Below, piece by piece: positions 34,801 through 49,800 of a stretch of 64,000 bases of DNA; position 1 is the first letter of the stretch; each line of letters begins with the position of its first letter. The stretch is from Pelecanus crispus (lineage: Eukaryota > Chordata > Aves > Pelecaniformes > Pelecanidae): contig NC_134644.1 of NCBI RefSeq assembly GCF_030463565.1, positions 127,965,388 to 128,029,387 on the forward strand. The letters run 5' to 3'. The notes under the pieces are model-generated. The model was not told the DNA's origin, made no database searches, and was given only the letters and a program-made list of their open reading frames with translations. Position numbers and translations under genes: made by a program.

Positions 34801-37800
34801 GATCTCTCTCATAACGCAAGGCACTTCAAGCCTTTCATTTTTTAAATTGGATGTAGCGTTGCTCAGTGACACAATTTTAGATGGTGTTGGAGACTATTTT
34901 CCTAAAATGACACTAAGCAATACCCTTTAGGGTATTTTAGCATTAAATGGAGGAACACCTTTCTACTTGGCTGCAGCTCCCTTGCCTCTCTCCTGGCAAG
35001 AAGAGAGGCAAAGGGCCTCCTCCGGTGAAGAAAATCCTGGGTTAACTGCAGTGTTCAGCATTACTGTCTGGCTGCCCTTGCTATTACTTCACCAAGGTTT
35101 ATGTTGCCTCACAGGCACTAAAAGGGGGAAACTGGTCACAATGATGTGGAGAAACTAACCTGTGGGCAGAGAGCCATCGCAAGGCCCCTGTACCTCTTTA
35201 TGTCTTTCCCTAAAAAAAAATGCTTATTCCAAACACTGATGGGAAAATGCGGGATCAGCTGAGCTGTAGGATACAGGAATCCATGTACCACACTAATGGG
35301 CACAACAGCAGGTGAAGGCTACAACCCCCCTACTCTTGCTGGTAAATCGACGCTTGTGTCGAGCTTTCTTTTACTTTAGACAAGTCCCCAGTTCTGCCCA
35401 TGTGTTGGGGAATATCTTATGTTTCTGGAAGTAAGGCCTCCCCAGGGCTGTTCATAAACTCCCCAGAAAAAAAAAGAACCCTCATAAAAATGTTATGCTG
35501 TGGTATAGAGGGTATTGCGGTACTGTAAGTGTCCAGACAACTGCTGTAGTGTATTTTTATACAAGAGAGGGTAACACAGAGGTAGAAGAGTGGTGTGATT
35601 CTGCTGAGTTTTAACTGCAGTTTCTGCTCCCTTCTGTTTATTCACATAAAAATAGAAAGCTATCTCTAAATAATACCACCACCACAAACATACTTACAAT
35701 AACATTTGAGAAAGCAACCCCAACCATCCATAAAAACAACCTTGGTTGCTTTGCTAATATGTTGCCTGGAGATAAAACCACCCAGACTGTAAGAAGAATG
35801 AACAGCAACAGAGGTGAGACAAGAGGTAGGAGTCCTTCATACAAAGAATCATTCTTCAGTGTTTTCTTTAAATGTGCTCTGTAAATAAATACAATCATTT
35901 TATGGAGTAAGAAAATTTATCCATTCTATTTCCACACAGTAACTTCAAACTCTAGCCTAAACTCAGCCCAAGAATTCAACTTGCAACACAACTATCTGTG
36001 CAAATGTACTAGATACCCAGAAATTTTACAATAAATTGTAGGGTACCCAAGTAACATTTATTTCTGGGATAAAATGATACAGTTTTAGTCACACAGCTTC
36101 TGGTCAGCTTCACCAGCTCATCACTACACACAAAAGTAGCTGCAGTAGCTCCGTTGTTGTAGTTTGTCATCCAAATGCACACCATGCAGGCTTGTGGTGA
36201 ATTCAAAATATATATTTTTTTAGAGGGTGAAACTTCTGACATGAGGCATGAAATTACTTCAGCCCCACGTTTTCAGTGGCAACAGAGCCAAGCACATGGC
36301 TGGCAGGCGTTGCTGCTGTTCAGGTCTAGATGCGATGCTGCTAGACAATCCTGCACCGTTGCCAAAGTACAGCCTAGAAGGGGAGGCTTTTCTTGCTAAT
36401 TAGAGTACAGGAAAATTAATGATGCATTGTGGGGGTTTGGGATATTTTAAGCTATCTTTCAAAGGTAGTACTATTAAAGGTAGGAAATTACTATCTTCTG
36501 TCATCTAGGAAAAAGGTAACTGTAAGATCAAGAGCTTTTGTGTCTGTCTTGCCTCTTTCTCACTCAGGGAAAACTCACTGAGAGGTTATAAAAGGAGTAG
36601 AAGGTTTAATTTACTAAAATTCAGTATCATTAAATCATTTCTTCATACCAACAGTTCAGAAGAGCAATTCTGTGTTTGAAGTGTACTGGGAAATATCCTG
36701 TTTAAAATCTCTGAACATTTGTATTTATCATAGAATCACAGAATGGTTTGGGTTGGAGGGATCTTAAAGATCATCTAGTTCCAATCCTCCTACCATGGGC
36801 AGGGACACCTTCCACTAGACCAGGTTGCTCAAAGCCCCATCCAACCTGGCCTTGTATTTATAGAAACAGCTAGACAAAAACCCGATAAATATTTTTCTCA
36901 TTACAAAAAAAAAGAATATTCTTCTGATAAAATAACAACTGAGAACAGGCAGCAGGATGAAGAGAGAGAGGACATGATTGGAAGACTCAAATTCCTCATC
37001 ACTAAATAGCTTGTGTGTGCATCCTTCAAGCAACCCTGTCCGGATATTTAGAATTACTGTGCCCTTCTGTTCAGAGGAATGATAAATCCACCAAAAGGCT
37101 TGAGAGAAACTATGTCAAATGACGACTTGAAAATGAAAATGCTAAACAAAAGTCCTGACATGAGAGGAAAAAAAACCAAAAACTGAATGTTCATCAGGGC
37201 AAATGCTGCTACTGCCAGGGACCTACACACCCAAGGTGCTGTCCCCCTTCCAGTCTTCCCCGAACCGGAGTCCCTTGCACCGCTGGTCCCCAGCCCCCTG
37301 CCCCAAAGCCCAGCCTTTCTGCAGGTCCTCAGCCTTTCCTGCCCCCCATCCCCTGACTCGCCACTCTTCCTGCCCCAAACTCGGGGCTATTCATGCTTTT
37401 ATTAGCTACACTGAGCACTGTGACATGAAAAGGCCCGTGTAGGAGCAATGAGTTATTGTCTTGCAGTCTCTCCAATATTTAAATGTAGTATTAATTTTCA
37501 CTAATTTCTGAAGACAGGCGGTGACAGTCCCTCCTTCAGGACACTTAGGATCTGAGAGACCTGATGTGACAGATGAGTGAAATGAGCTAGCATATACTAG
37601 AGGAAGGCAGGCAGCATTAATAAAAATAGGCCATCGGAGTATAAACTAATCATGTATAAAATGCCTAGGTGCAGCAAGCCAACTCTTAGATGTAATCACA
37701 GCTTGCCACCCGCCTAGCCTGTATCTGATGGCAATTATCTGCAGACTTCGTACAGAGAAGGCTTTTACAGAAGGATCTGGAAGACAATACAGTGCTTCAT

Positions 37801-40800
37801 GGAGTGCAGGATGATCAGCTACAGAATTTTACCTAACGCAGGTAGAAGTTACAAATCACATTTGACTGCGAATAAAATGCAGTGTTTAAAACTACAGAGC
37901 TTTCAGCAGTTTACCATGCAGGATCAGCTTGAGACTGCCTGGCGAGTGGCAAGTGAAAGGAAGAGGAGAAGAGTTATAAACATGGAAAAGAAACCATTCA
38001 GATTCTCAAAATTGACCAGAAAAACCTTTTACTACATTATCAGGACAGCATCTGGCTGAAAAAAGCTAGGCTACTTCAAGCATTACATTTATTTCTCAAG
38101 CGAGGAAACTGTTAAATATACAGAATTAAATGGGAAGGGATAGAACTTATTTAATGTTAATTAACTTACCTGTGAATGTTGTATAGTGTTTGTGGAAATG
38201 AAAGAAATAGACTGAAGCCTGGAAGAGAAAAAAATTCATATGTAATGATATACAGTCCTGCTACACTGATGACCTCAGAGTTTTCTCATATGATAACAGA
38301 GCTAGTGTGCTATTTTAAAAATGACTCGGTATTCCTGTACTCATTACAGGATAGGAACTGAGTTTGGAGGCTTTAGGCAATAATAAAACATTCCTTATTT
38401 TTCCAAAAGTTAGCTGTTTGAAATAGTTGCTGATACAGATTTTCTTGTGTAAGGAGTGACAAGACCAGGAAGATTTTTTAAAATTCTGACGCAGTTAGTA
38501 GGTAGGATCAGTTATTCGTCATACAGGTTCCTTTGCTGGACCCGAGAAATATCATGGCCCCATTTTGCATGAGCTGTTTTCTGTTTATGTAGAAAAAAAC
38601 CCCAAGACTGACACCAAAAGCTTTCCAATGGAATGTATAAAGATGATTAACCTCAAACAGGGCTGCCCACATTACTGGGGAAATAACAGGTTTATAGTTC
38701 AATTTACTAAGGCTCAACTAATGATCTGCTTTGCTGATACAATGGCTGAAATGAATTAATTTTCATTATATGGCCATCATTTGAACAAGTGAGGGGTTTT
38801 ACTGTTTGTTTTTTTTAATACAGCTGTGACCTTCCTGGAGCTCAGCTTTAACCCACAAAGGACAAGGAATTCACCTTTGGGAACACTCTGTCTATCTGCG
38901 TTGCTGCCAGTATTACCAGTACAGCTGCTAGCAGCCCTGGAGCTGCCTGAAGACCCAGTTGTACCCCATCTAACACCTACATCCCAAATATGTTGGTCTA
39001 CCCAAGGGTCAAAGAAGACCTCCAGCAAGAAGTGGATGTTCAAGGTTTAACATCCTTCAGAAAGCAACAGTATTAGTCAGCCTAACTGGTGAAAATATAT
39101 ATAATCCTTTTTTAATCTGTGACACCCATTTTCTATGTGTTTCCCTGCAGAGGTCTTTGGGTTTGGTTTGGGTTTTTCCCCCACTTTCTGTGTATCAAGG
39201 GCTTTTTCCTGGTCTGTCTGCTACTTGGAGACTGCTCTGGGTAGCATATTTCTGCCTGACTTTTATATTATAAGGCATGAGGATTGGTTTTGGTGCACTA
39301 AATTAATACATAATTCCTATTTTGTTATGGGCAAGAAAAGCACTCTGATGCTGTAAACCTTCTGGTTTTACCTTAAAAAAATCTCATTTAAGAAACACTG
39401 CATTATTTGTACAGAGAAGTAGCAGACTTTAATCTCATTATTAGAAATCAGGAAAAATAAGAATGAACAGAGGAAAGAACTGATTTCAGATGACTTTGTA
39501 ATGGGACTAATGTGGCATAGCAGACTCTCAAGAAATGTCAGTGTTTACTGTTTGGTCCTCATCAAAGACACACCCAAGTGTTTAGCGTGGTCTGGCCAGA
39601 GTGGCAACTGGAGAGAAGGAAAACTAAAAAAAAAGCAGGAATAATGGAGATCAGGATTGCTGGAAAACAGAAGTAAGAAGGGATGCAATAGCTAATCTAT
39701 TTCTTCAGTCTTTCTGGTTATCTTTTAAAGAGGAGGAAACAAAGAACTGGAAAAAAAAGATTATTCAGCCTGTAAATAATTTCAGGTATTGCATTTGTTT
39801 ACTTCTTGGGTTTGCTTTTTCAAACAAGTAAGATAAAGAGCTCTGCTTCTTTACCATGGCAGGAACTCTCTATCAAACAGCTGAAGGATGTGCAATTGAA
39901 GTAATATCCCAAGTATTCTGTAAATATATTCCTAAAATTTGCAAGCTTAGTGCCTTCAGAATGATCTGTGTTTAATGTGCACTCCGGTTAGCTATGTTTT
40001 CTATTAGGCAGGGAGGGCTAGTTCAATAAAATCTTGAGTTACGTACAGCAGTTCCAACATCTGTATCACATTAGAGCAGACATGAGACAAAACATTGACT
40101 CTTGAGGTTAAATCTAAATTTCCTGCTGCAATCCTGAAGTTTGATTTGTTAGGAGAAAAGCAACCGAGAGGAACAGAAATAGAGACTAGAACTAGAAATA
40201 GAATTCAAAGAGCAATGGTTGCCAACAATTTGTTATTTTTATGAAGTGCCATTTTATTTAGAAATAACACACTGACCACAAACAATCCCCCAGCTAGCTA
40301 AAAGCCACTTTCCGAATGGGGCAGTTACACCAGTTACTCCTCTGTATTTTTATATGGCTTCACTTTTAGCAGAACGAGAGCTGAGGATGCAGTAGGGAAA
40401 GCAAAGGGTGTTCCCCTGTTTCTTATGGGATTTTCAAAATTCCATCATTTCCTTCAACATGTTGCTTTCCCATCTTTTTTTAGCTAAGGAGGCCTGGCTT
40501 GGGGGCTGCTTTTGGTACTCATTAAGTCTGCTTTTTAATTGGCATTAAGGATCCCTTTGTGCCCAGGAGCTAAACTGCTGCTTCCGCATTGCTGCCATTC
40601 CCTACTGTTCTGGGGAACAAAAGGTGCACCCTGGAAATCAAACCCCCTGCTGGCTCTCTGGCACTCAGCCACCCAGGCACTGCCCAAGTGATGATGATGG
40701 AGCTTGCTTTTTTTTTTTTTTTTGTAATGCCCTAAACCCACATATTTTATTTCAAAATCATTAAAAACCCCAAGTTTAGTGCATTAGACATTTTTAACGC

Positions 40801-43800
40801 ATTACAGAAAATAGAACTCATCAAGTGTTTACTAGAAGCATTACTGCTGTTCCAGTGTTTTTTAATTTCTCTTTTCATGTTTTCCCCTGCTTTCCAGCTG
40901 ATTTAAATTCTGAGACCCAACTATAAGAACACAGGCCTGTATTAAAGGCAGAAATACTAAAGCACAGATGGATGGCACAGATACACACAGGGAATTCTTG
41001 AGTCATGCTAGGCTGAAGGTATCAAGCCCAAATCCCTGGATTTAGGTACAATCCTATGATCAGTCCTCTGCCTTGCACTATCTTGACTCCCTTTTCGGAG
41101 AAATAAGCATTTGCAAAGCTCTTTATCAGGAATTATTTTGTCCATATTAAAAAACAAACAAAACTTAATGCATTTGAGAATTTAGGATTAGAGACATGTC
41201 AGAAATAAAGGTATATCTTGTTTTCCAAATACATACATGTATATATAAAAACACAGATACATACATAGCGTACATATATTTTTATATATGCATGTGTGTA
41301 AAAGGGATCAATTCCTATCACTTCTAGTGACAACTTTAGATTTCATTTGGTGCTTTCAAATTCAATTCCAAACCCCTAAGATGTTATTTGTGTGATATTG
41401 TTGAGTGAATTAAAAAAAATAAAGAAAAGCTAGCATGTGACGGATACCATGGTACATTTGTCTCCAGTGTTAGTCTAGACTAACAGTAATGTATTTAAGT
41501 TAAGTTACATGACAGCATCTTAAGCCATGCCCTAAAGACTACTGAAGACAGCCAGGTTATGTTTCTGTGGCACACTGCAGTTACTTAGCGTGGCTGCTGT
41601 ACCCGAGTTAATTTAGGCATTGCTGCAAAATGCAGACTTGCTTGTTGTAGAGAGAGAGGGCATGGCCAGAAACAAACTGCTGACACTACTGTCAGTTCTG
41701 GAAAAATGCTATTTCAGTAACCAACAGAAGAGCCCCACACTGGCATTCGGAGAAAGGTAGAAAGCCTATCACAGGTAGCCAAGTTCCTGAATACACCAAA
41801 CTTCACAGACTGTAAGCACCACTACATAAAGAAACAACGCCAAGTAGGTAGCCACGACACCTAAACTACTATTTTTAAACAAATTATACTGCTTCAAAGG
41901 AAGGACAATGTTTATCTTAGCTGTTTACCTTCTCCACACCTTTGCTATTGTAAATCGCCTTTGTTGGTAGGTTCCTGACAAGCGAACCATCCTTAAACTG
42001 TCCTAAGAAAAGCGTTGAAATATTATTTGTTAAGAATTGGCTCTTCCTGATAGTTAAAAGTTCAAAACTGAGACAGTGCAATACAGGGATATAACACCGC
42101 ACTGGAAACTGTGGGAATTCATTCAGGAAAACATCCTTCCATCCCTGCTGTCCTCCCCCCAAAAAAGACTCCACGGAGCATTCCTCCCATTTGGGAGGCA
42201 GTGAAGAGGTCTGTGCAGACCTTCTCCTGGGCATATTGCAGTAGCTGAGCTCAGTAAAAATCAGTTCATTAACAGTAGGCAGCTGTAGTTGCATTTCAGC
42301 CTACAAATGAAATACTATCACCTTCCTCTCCTGCTCTTCAATTGCCCACACCTCCATGTGGCCTCCTGCAGTATAATGCTTGGCCTTTCCATCTCTAGGT
42401 TAATAGTTCATCATAGCCAATGCTTGCTTTAAGTAAATGGGATGTTATCATTTCACTTTCTTAGCCACCAGACAAAAAAAATTAGGATTAAAAGTATTTA
42501 GGCCTCAATATTAGCTTGGAAAAATCTTTAAATAAAGTTTTCCTTTTTTTTTTTTTTTTTTTTTTTTCCCCAAATTTCTCCCACATTTAAAGCAGCTAGA
42601 CACATGAAAATATCTTAACACACTGAATGTTTAGCACACTGATCAGTGCCTGGAAGCAAGCTTCATTAAAAGGTGAACATTTAGACGCACTTGTAACTGG
42701 AACAGCAGCTTTTTATGGAACAGTGTGATTTTCTCAGGCATGTCTTGAGAAGACAACTCTTTTAATTGGTTGTGCAAACACATAATTGCATATTGAGCTG
42801 TCCACTAACTATAAAATTACGTTTCATTATTATATAAAATGGCAAACTTAGAACCACTTAGTAATTGGGAAAAAAAAGCTTAGAAAATGAGTATATAATT
42901 TTCAGACTTAATTGAGCCTGTAAAGTCTGAATACATTAAGCAATTTAAGGACAGATGAAAAATACACCCAAAGAGATCTACACAGTATGAAATGATTTTA
43001 CAGGGATTAAGGGCACCATGTAAACATGAGCACTGTCTTCATGCACAAAGCTGATGCATGTTTTGGATGTTCAGCATCTAAGATACTTCTTGAGTATGAA
43101 GATTGTAAATGGATGCATTTATCATGCTTGTTGATTTTATAGCTTATTTTCAGCGTCTAAGGAAGTACACACTGCATTCATCTCTCTTGAACTGAGCTGT
43201 AAGCTAACAATTAGCATTTGGAGGGATTTAGTACAGAGTGAGAAATTAGTTTATGGATGTAGATGTTTCTTTGATGTAGTCCTGTTCACACAGCATGAAC
43301 ACATCATTCTCTTCTTCTGGGCACAGCAAGAATCGGGCACCAGAGAAATGGTACCTTTCTTTGAAAAGCCCAGGCTGGCTTCCAGAAGGACTCTGCCAGG
43401 TGAGCCCCCTTGTTTGACTTTCTGGGGCTCCCACCTCCTGTGAAAGGACTCCTCACAGCTAAGACCACCGAACCCACTCCCACTTACAATTAGCATCCCG
43501 TGACACTGCCCTGCCTCCGGTCTTCAGCGCTCTGGTTTTCTGGGTTATTGTTCTGACTGGTTCAGATGAGTTACTCCAAACATGAACTCAACTGCTTTTT
43601 ATATATATCTCAAGTGACAGGTGAGTATTTCACACCCTTTACGTCAACAAAGTCTTGTACAATCGGTCACAACAATGCTTTAGTAAATGTTAAATTGGTG
43701 ACAGACACATAGAAGAGAACTCATGTTAACCACACTTTTCAAACAAGGCTAGTCAAAGCCTGTCGGAGCGATAACGTATCACTTAACATTTAATCATTCA

Positions 43801-46800
43801 ACTATCCATCAGTAAGGCAGAACCATCAGCCACTTTGCAAGGGGAACTACAGGAAATCACTACAGAATGATTAATCTGTATGAGGCAGAAACAATTTATA
43901 ATTTGATCATGGCCTCCTAAACATTTTCTGATGCTGAAAAAAGGGCAGGCTGCTGTATAATTACCCATTGCAAGGACTTCTGTGGCCTCCTTTGACACAT
44001 AGGATATAGGACACGGCACTGTTTTAGATGGATAACTGTGCTTTCCCACTATGACAGAATGCAAATACTTGGCATGTTTCAAATGTTGTGGCTCGGTCTC
44101 ATCATTAGTTTTTTGCTGCTATTATTTTTTTCATTTATGTATTTACTCCTCATTTTATATACTTAAGTAGCTCAGAGAAGGAGTGAACCTCAAGGAATGC
44201 ACACTCTGCAAAAGTCAGCACAGAACCCAATCCAATACACATCATAGGAAAAAATTCTGAATGCTTTGGCCCCATCTCTAAGAGAAAGTTCAAGTTTCAG
44301 ATCTCTGACAGATGTTAGTACTCCATTCACATTTCATGTTCAAACCTATACTTTGAAAATTTGCTTCAGCTTTGCCACAGGCTTCAGTAGCCAGATCTGG
44401 GGCAGTGCTGACCAGATAGAATGGATTCAAATGCACCACCATGTCTGCATCACAGAACTGTCTGCCCCATGCGCCAGACACTGATGAAGCACAATATATC
44501 CACTCCGTGCTTTAGTGGTCCTTTAACCACAAAGCCTGTTCTTGTGGTTGCAATTAATACTGAGGAGGAGCAGGAATCTCTCTGTGCGTCCAGGAGTCAT
44601 TTTTCCAACCTGGCTTCCTAAGGAATCGAGCTGACGTGATAACACTTTGCTTGTTTGTGTGCATCCCACCATAACTTCTGAGCCCTCTGGTCAATTCTAA
44701 ACAGATTTAAGAGACTGAAAGAAATTTCCAGTAAGTCACATGGAAATGAACAGTCAGGTAGAGGAAAACAGATATATAAATGTCTCCAGTGAGGAGACCA
44801 TTGCAGTCTGAACTCTAATTTTATTAGACATTATAAAACCTATCTCATAGAGAGCAAATATGAATGTCCGAAGAATGGGAAATGCTTCATTCAGAACACG
44901 CACCTATTACAGGTCATTTAATTGCAATGTGAGACAGAAACCATCATCAATTAGTAATGGTGCTCCCTGAACTACTGATGTTTACCTGTCAGTGAAAATC
45001 TTCTTATGAAGTCTACAGCATCATTTGTGGTACTAGAATTTATGGGGGGAATTGACTGTTTTAAAATGCTTATTGTAAATATTTTATATTGCTCTCAACC
45101 TGATAGCACAGTGACATGGAATGCCAGGCATTCGGGATACCCGGGAGGGGTGAAAATCAATGATAGCTGTTCACCCCAGCGCTGCCCTCTGAAGGGACCC
45201 TAGTTAGCCAGATAATGCTACGGGACAATTGCGGTTAAATCCCAGGAGAGCTTTTGGAGTGTCATCCACAGGAGCCTTGCTGAGAGCAGAAGTAATTAGT
45301 TCCAGCTGAGCACACAGGGACATAACTTTAGAAAGGTCTGGCTGCTTTCATGCTAGGAGAGAAAAGGCATTTCTGTCTAGCAGCCAGGACAACATAGTCT
45401 GGAAACAGGAGAATGGCCGCCTTCGTTCGTTTGGTGTCCAGCTAGGTGTGTGTTTTGGAGCTGTAGGATGGAATTGCATTCACTGCTTGTGAAAATTACG
45501 GGTTTCTGTTCGCTGGGTAGCTGAAAAATTCCCATAAAATACTATGCAGCAGTTTCTCTGCTTCACGGGGGAGTCCCCCAAGGTCACTGTTCAGCAGCCC
45601 GAGGTTTGGCCTTCCTGCAAGGGTTCACAGTGTGCTAGACAGTTCCCAGGGACATCCGTAAAGCTCTCTTTTGGGAGGCTTTCCTAAAACTTCTAATCTA
45701 AACACCGGTATTGCTGCACTTTTATGTGTATCTTTGTGTGTTCTGGCACCTGATAAAAATCCCATTATTTTCAGCGAGTGAGTGTCACCTGGTGATACCA
45801 CAGCTTCCCCTGAGGAGGTGCTTTTGCAGAGTTCATCCTTAGGTTATACGTGGGCTATTCTCCCCCCAACCCCCGCCCCCGAAACTCCATGAAAGATATC
45901 TGAAAAACTGCACTCTTGTGCATCTCATTTGGATTTCTTCCCACTACGGAAGGTACTAGCTAAAGCCCAGCTGTTCTTGGAGAAGTGACGGCTCGGCAGC
46001 TGAACTCCTGTTGTGTACGGAACAGTAAAAGCACGAAACGAGTGCCAAGTATTGATGGAGCAGCTACAGGTTCATTGTTAGAAGGACCACTAGTGACTAC
46101 TAAATGCCATCAGATGGTTAAGGACAGCCAGTTATGGTTTAATGGCTCCTCTCGGGGTCCTGGGAAACTAACTCGTAAAAAGCATCAGAGGCCCACTACA
46201 TCGCTTTGTTTTTTAACAAGCCACAAAGGCATTTAACTGAGCATGCCAGAGAGTGGGCTCCCTGATAAAAATGGATCTGGCTGAGCAAGACACACTTGCT
46301 GCAGTCTCTCTAAGGGAAAGAATAATTTCATCTTCCTGGCTCTTCTGCCTTTGGTGTAGGTTAGACCAGTACTTTTTTCTGCAGTCACAGTGGGGTCCTG
46401 CAATTTACTTCAAGCTTCTAAAAACTTTATATATTCATATTCACTGCACACAGGTTATCCAGTGATAACCATCTTAATCACTATTGCTGAGCTGAGATTC
46501 AAACCTGAGATTCAAACCTGAGATTCAAATGGCAGTGCTTTCTGGATCAGCATGATCCTCAGCGGAAGGATTCTACTGTTTTAATATTTAAATTTAGTGT
46601 CTGTTTTTAAGAGATTTACTAAGCACTGCCACAATTTTGTAATATAGAGTCAACCAAGATAATTTCTTGCATACTTTAAACCCATATTTGACCTTAGCTA
46701 AGCTGCAAAAGTTGCCCTGTTAATGGCATTGTGGGTAGCGTGCAAGAGACAGTGTTTTTAAAGAAATCTTTTGGCTCTTACTTATGCCTGCTCTGCTTGG

Positions 46801-49800
46801 GACAATGATGGAAGGAATACTCAATTGTCCACTCATGGATCCAGTCATGCAAGGCTACCGCATGAGACAGAAGCGGTACTTCTTTCTAATGCTAATGGAA
46901 TAGTCCATCAAACCTTGCTTTGCAGCTGGTTTTGGTAGAGTATGAAAAGGGCTGCTCGCTTCTGCAAATTTAATGACACCGACATACCACAAACCTTCCT
47001 AATATGTTCAACAGTTTGAATTAAACCTTCATCCATGGCTTCCCAAGCGCAAGGAAAGCCATCAGCGTACTCACTGCACGGGCTGTCATGTGCCTTAGTG
47101 ACAGGAACAAATACAGCAATGTGAATAGCGCAGAACGAGCATGTTCAATAGACTAGCCCATGCTAGCACCTAGCGCCAATGTGGGCCTAACCTGCCGCTT
47201 CTGGGAGAGCCAGCATCCATCTCCCCCCGGACTTGCAGCGCTCCTTCGAGAGCACAAATCACGCCCCATCCCTTAGTGCCCTGCCAGCCACCAGAGGGCA
47301 TTTGATAGCCACATCTCTTTCAAGCTGAATAATTCGTTGACTACTGAAAAGGCAACCACTATTTTTTCCTCTTCCTTTCCTTCTTTTCCTCAGAGCGCCT
47401 AAAACAGGCCTGACAAAAAAAAAAAAAAAAAAAGAGACTGTACAGTCTTGGTCACACACAGTCAGTTTTATACTCTGTAAAGCACAAAGGATTGTGAAAA
47501 CCATGTCTTTGTATACACTGCTCATTAGAAAGCACAGCCTGAACGCAGGGTCCTTTCCAATCCAGGAGTTCTGGGAAGCATGGCTGAGGCTGGAGGCAGT
47601 ACCTGCTGAAGCCCTCTCCACGGGAAAGGGTGGTGAGAGCACATCAATGCAGTGGATTCAAAAGTCCCCCCCAAAGTGCTCAGATCGCTCCTAGTTAGAG
47701 GTAGCCTTGGGTAAGCACTAATATCCAAGCTCTCCATTTGGCTCAAGGACTGAAAGCATTTCTTGGGATGTAAGTCTAGACTGTCTGTGTCAAACACTGG
47801 GTCTGGTGCCCTCTTCTCATCACTTTTATGCTCATCTAAAAATCCCTAAAATTTATATACCTATTTCTTCACCTTCCACGCAGCACATCAAAGCCATTTC
47901 GCATACATGCATTTTTAGGTGGTTACCATGTTTTTAACTCATTAAAATGTAACTGCTCTTGTTCTCAGTCTAACTACAGCAGTTGAAAAATGTTCAATGC
48001 TTATTTCAAACTACACTGACAGTATCAAATAATGAGCAAATAGGCTATTGCTGTCTCTGAAAAATGCATCACTTTTGTTTGGAAATTAATTCTAAAGAAG
48101 AGCTTAGAAACCACCTGGCTCTTTTTCAGATTTACAGTTTTGCCTCCTAAGATTATTTAAATAATGCCTTTATTAATTCTATCCATAATGTTTTGGAGTA
48201 TAGTATGCTGCAGGCTGAAACATTGAACTTATAGTAATGTAAATGTGAGCCACATTTTACCTGAGTGACACGAGGAGTTCCTGAGACTTTGAGAGCCAGC
48301 CAGCTAGCCGGCACACTGCGCTGAACTGCACGTGCAGGTAGGGAACATTTTCTTTATTATTTGTGTGTAGCGGATAGAATTCAGTGAGGAAAAATGTTTC
48401 AAAAATGATCTACTTTTTTGAAGTTTTCCAGTATTAGCCCTTTTAATCAGCTCTATTCATGTGGTTTTTGGACTAGCCAACACTTACAAAAGGAAAAAAA
48501 AATATGAAGGAAATATAAGAAACAGCTAATGAAAAATAATTAAAAAGCAGTACAGTTTTGCATGGATCTGGACACTTACCTATAAGCAAGATTACTAATG
48601 CGTCTGTAATGTAATAACCAAACAGGAAAGGCTTCTGCCAGACTTCCACACCAACAGCACCGGTAAGCAGATATGCTGCTATTAATACCTATAGAAAAAG
48701 GATAACATATTTTCAATCCTTTACTTCTAAAGGCACAGAATTTCACTTACCATCTTAATACAAATGCAAGAGTAAAAAAAAAAGATCTTTTATTTTCTTC
48801 CTGTCTCCACTTTACAGGATCTTATGCTGCCATCCCAAAACAATTACTTCTAAGCCGTGAAGCAGCTTCTAGGCTCACCAACAAAATTATTTAGAATGTA
48901 TGAAATACAGTAAGCAAGCAACTTCCCTGCTACTGTGTGCATCTGTTTGCACGTGGTAAGTACTACTGACTTACCTTTTCAAAACACCTAATTTCTAAAT
49001 CCCTTCTTAATGCCAGGTCTCCCCACTGCACATGTACTTTCTTGATTTGCATACAGATTTCAGAATTAGCAATGTGGTTATTTTTGCAGGTCAGCCCCCT
49101 GAACTGATCATATCAGAATAACTAAATCTAAGTTCACCTGAAATAATAAAAAAACCCAGTTGAATGTGAAGAAATAAGATGAAGGGGAGGGAGCTGGAGT
49201 CTTCTCTGATTTTTAATTTGTTTGACAGATAACATCATTAGAGGACACAAAAAGAAAAACGTAGTCAAACGTCATTAGGAGTGGTAGACTCATACACAAG
49301 ACCCGCGTCACTTGCTGAAATGCCACCAGTTTAAGCAGAGATGTAAATGTTTCTACTTCCTCTTCCGAGTTAATTTTGTGACCCAGCTGAGGTCAGAAAC
49401 GTTAATGCAGTCAAAACCCTATAGCTCCTACAGCAATACCTTCCACACCCATTGTATTACCTGTAGCAGCACTGCCTACAATTTACGGCACAAACTGATG
49501 AAGTTTTGCCATTTTAGGTGTGTGATGTGCAAACGCAGTACTGAATGCGATGGAGTGGTTCCCAAGCCTTTGTGCCCTTGATCCCACCTCCTCAAGGGAC
49601 CCTGCTCTCCCTCGAAACCCATTTCCTGGCTTAGCCCAGGCCACCCACCCCCTCCAGCCCCTTCTGCTGCTGGCACCCTGCTAGTGGGACTGCTGCCCCA
49701 CTCCTCCTCTAGGCTATTCTGTTCTCAGCTGTTTAGTTTTGCTGTAGGACTCATAAGGGGCTGTATGTTTCATGCTACGTGTCTCAACCTCCTCAACTAT

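Larger units (their letters stand above)
38219..48579 (-). other. SELENOI-like gene large intron (10.4 kb)
   Basis: No confirmed gene. Holds a T-run (42544-42567), a 13-base tandem repeat (46494-46529), an A-run (about 47416-47434), a T-run near 40709-40723, and an exon-like splice pair at 41929-42002 that would break the frame. Confidence 0.75.

Noticed and set aside
38176..38218. Alternative acceptor for the microexon at ttcag|TC (exon 38170-38211)
   Set aside because: Gives 42 bases and breaks the phase with the next exon; the ccag|GC acceptor gives 49 bases, fits both phases and restores family-like sequence.
41917..42294. 125-codon minus-strand frame as an independent gene
   Set aside because: No homology; only its distal part has exon-like splice signals, recorded separately as a speculative cassette.
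47525..47797. Minus-strand frames around 47259-47797
   Set aside because: Two overlapping frames with no domain or splice phase fit to the SELENOI-like gene. Treated as chance.
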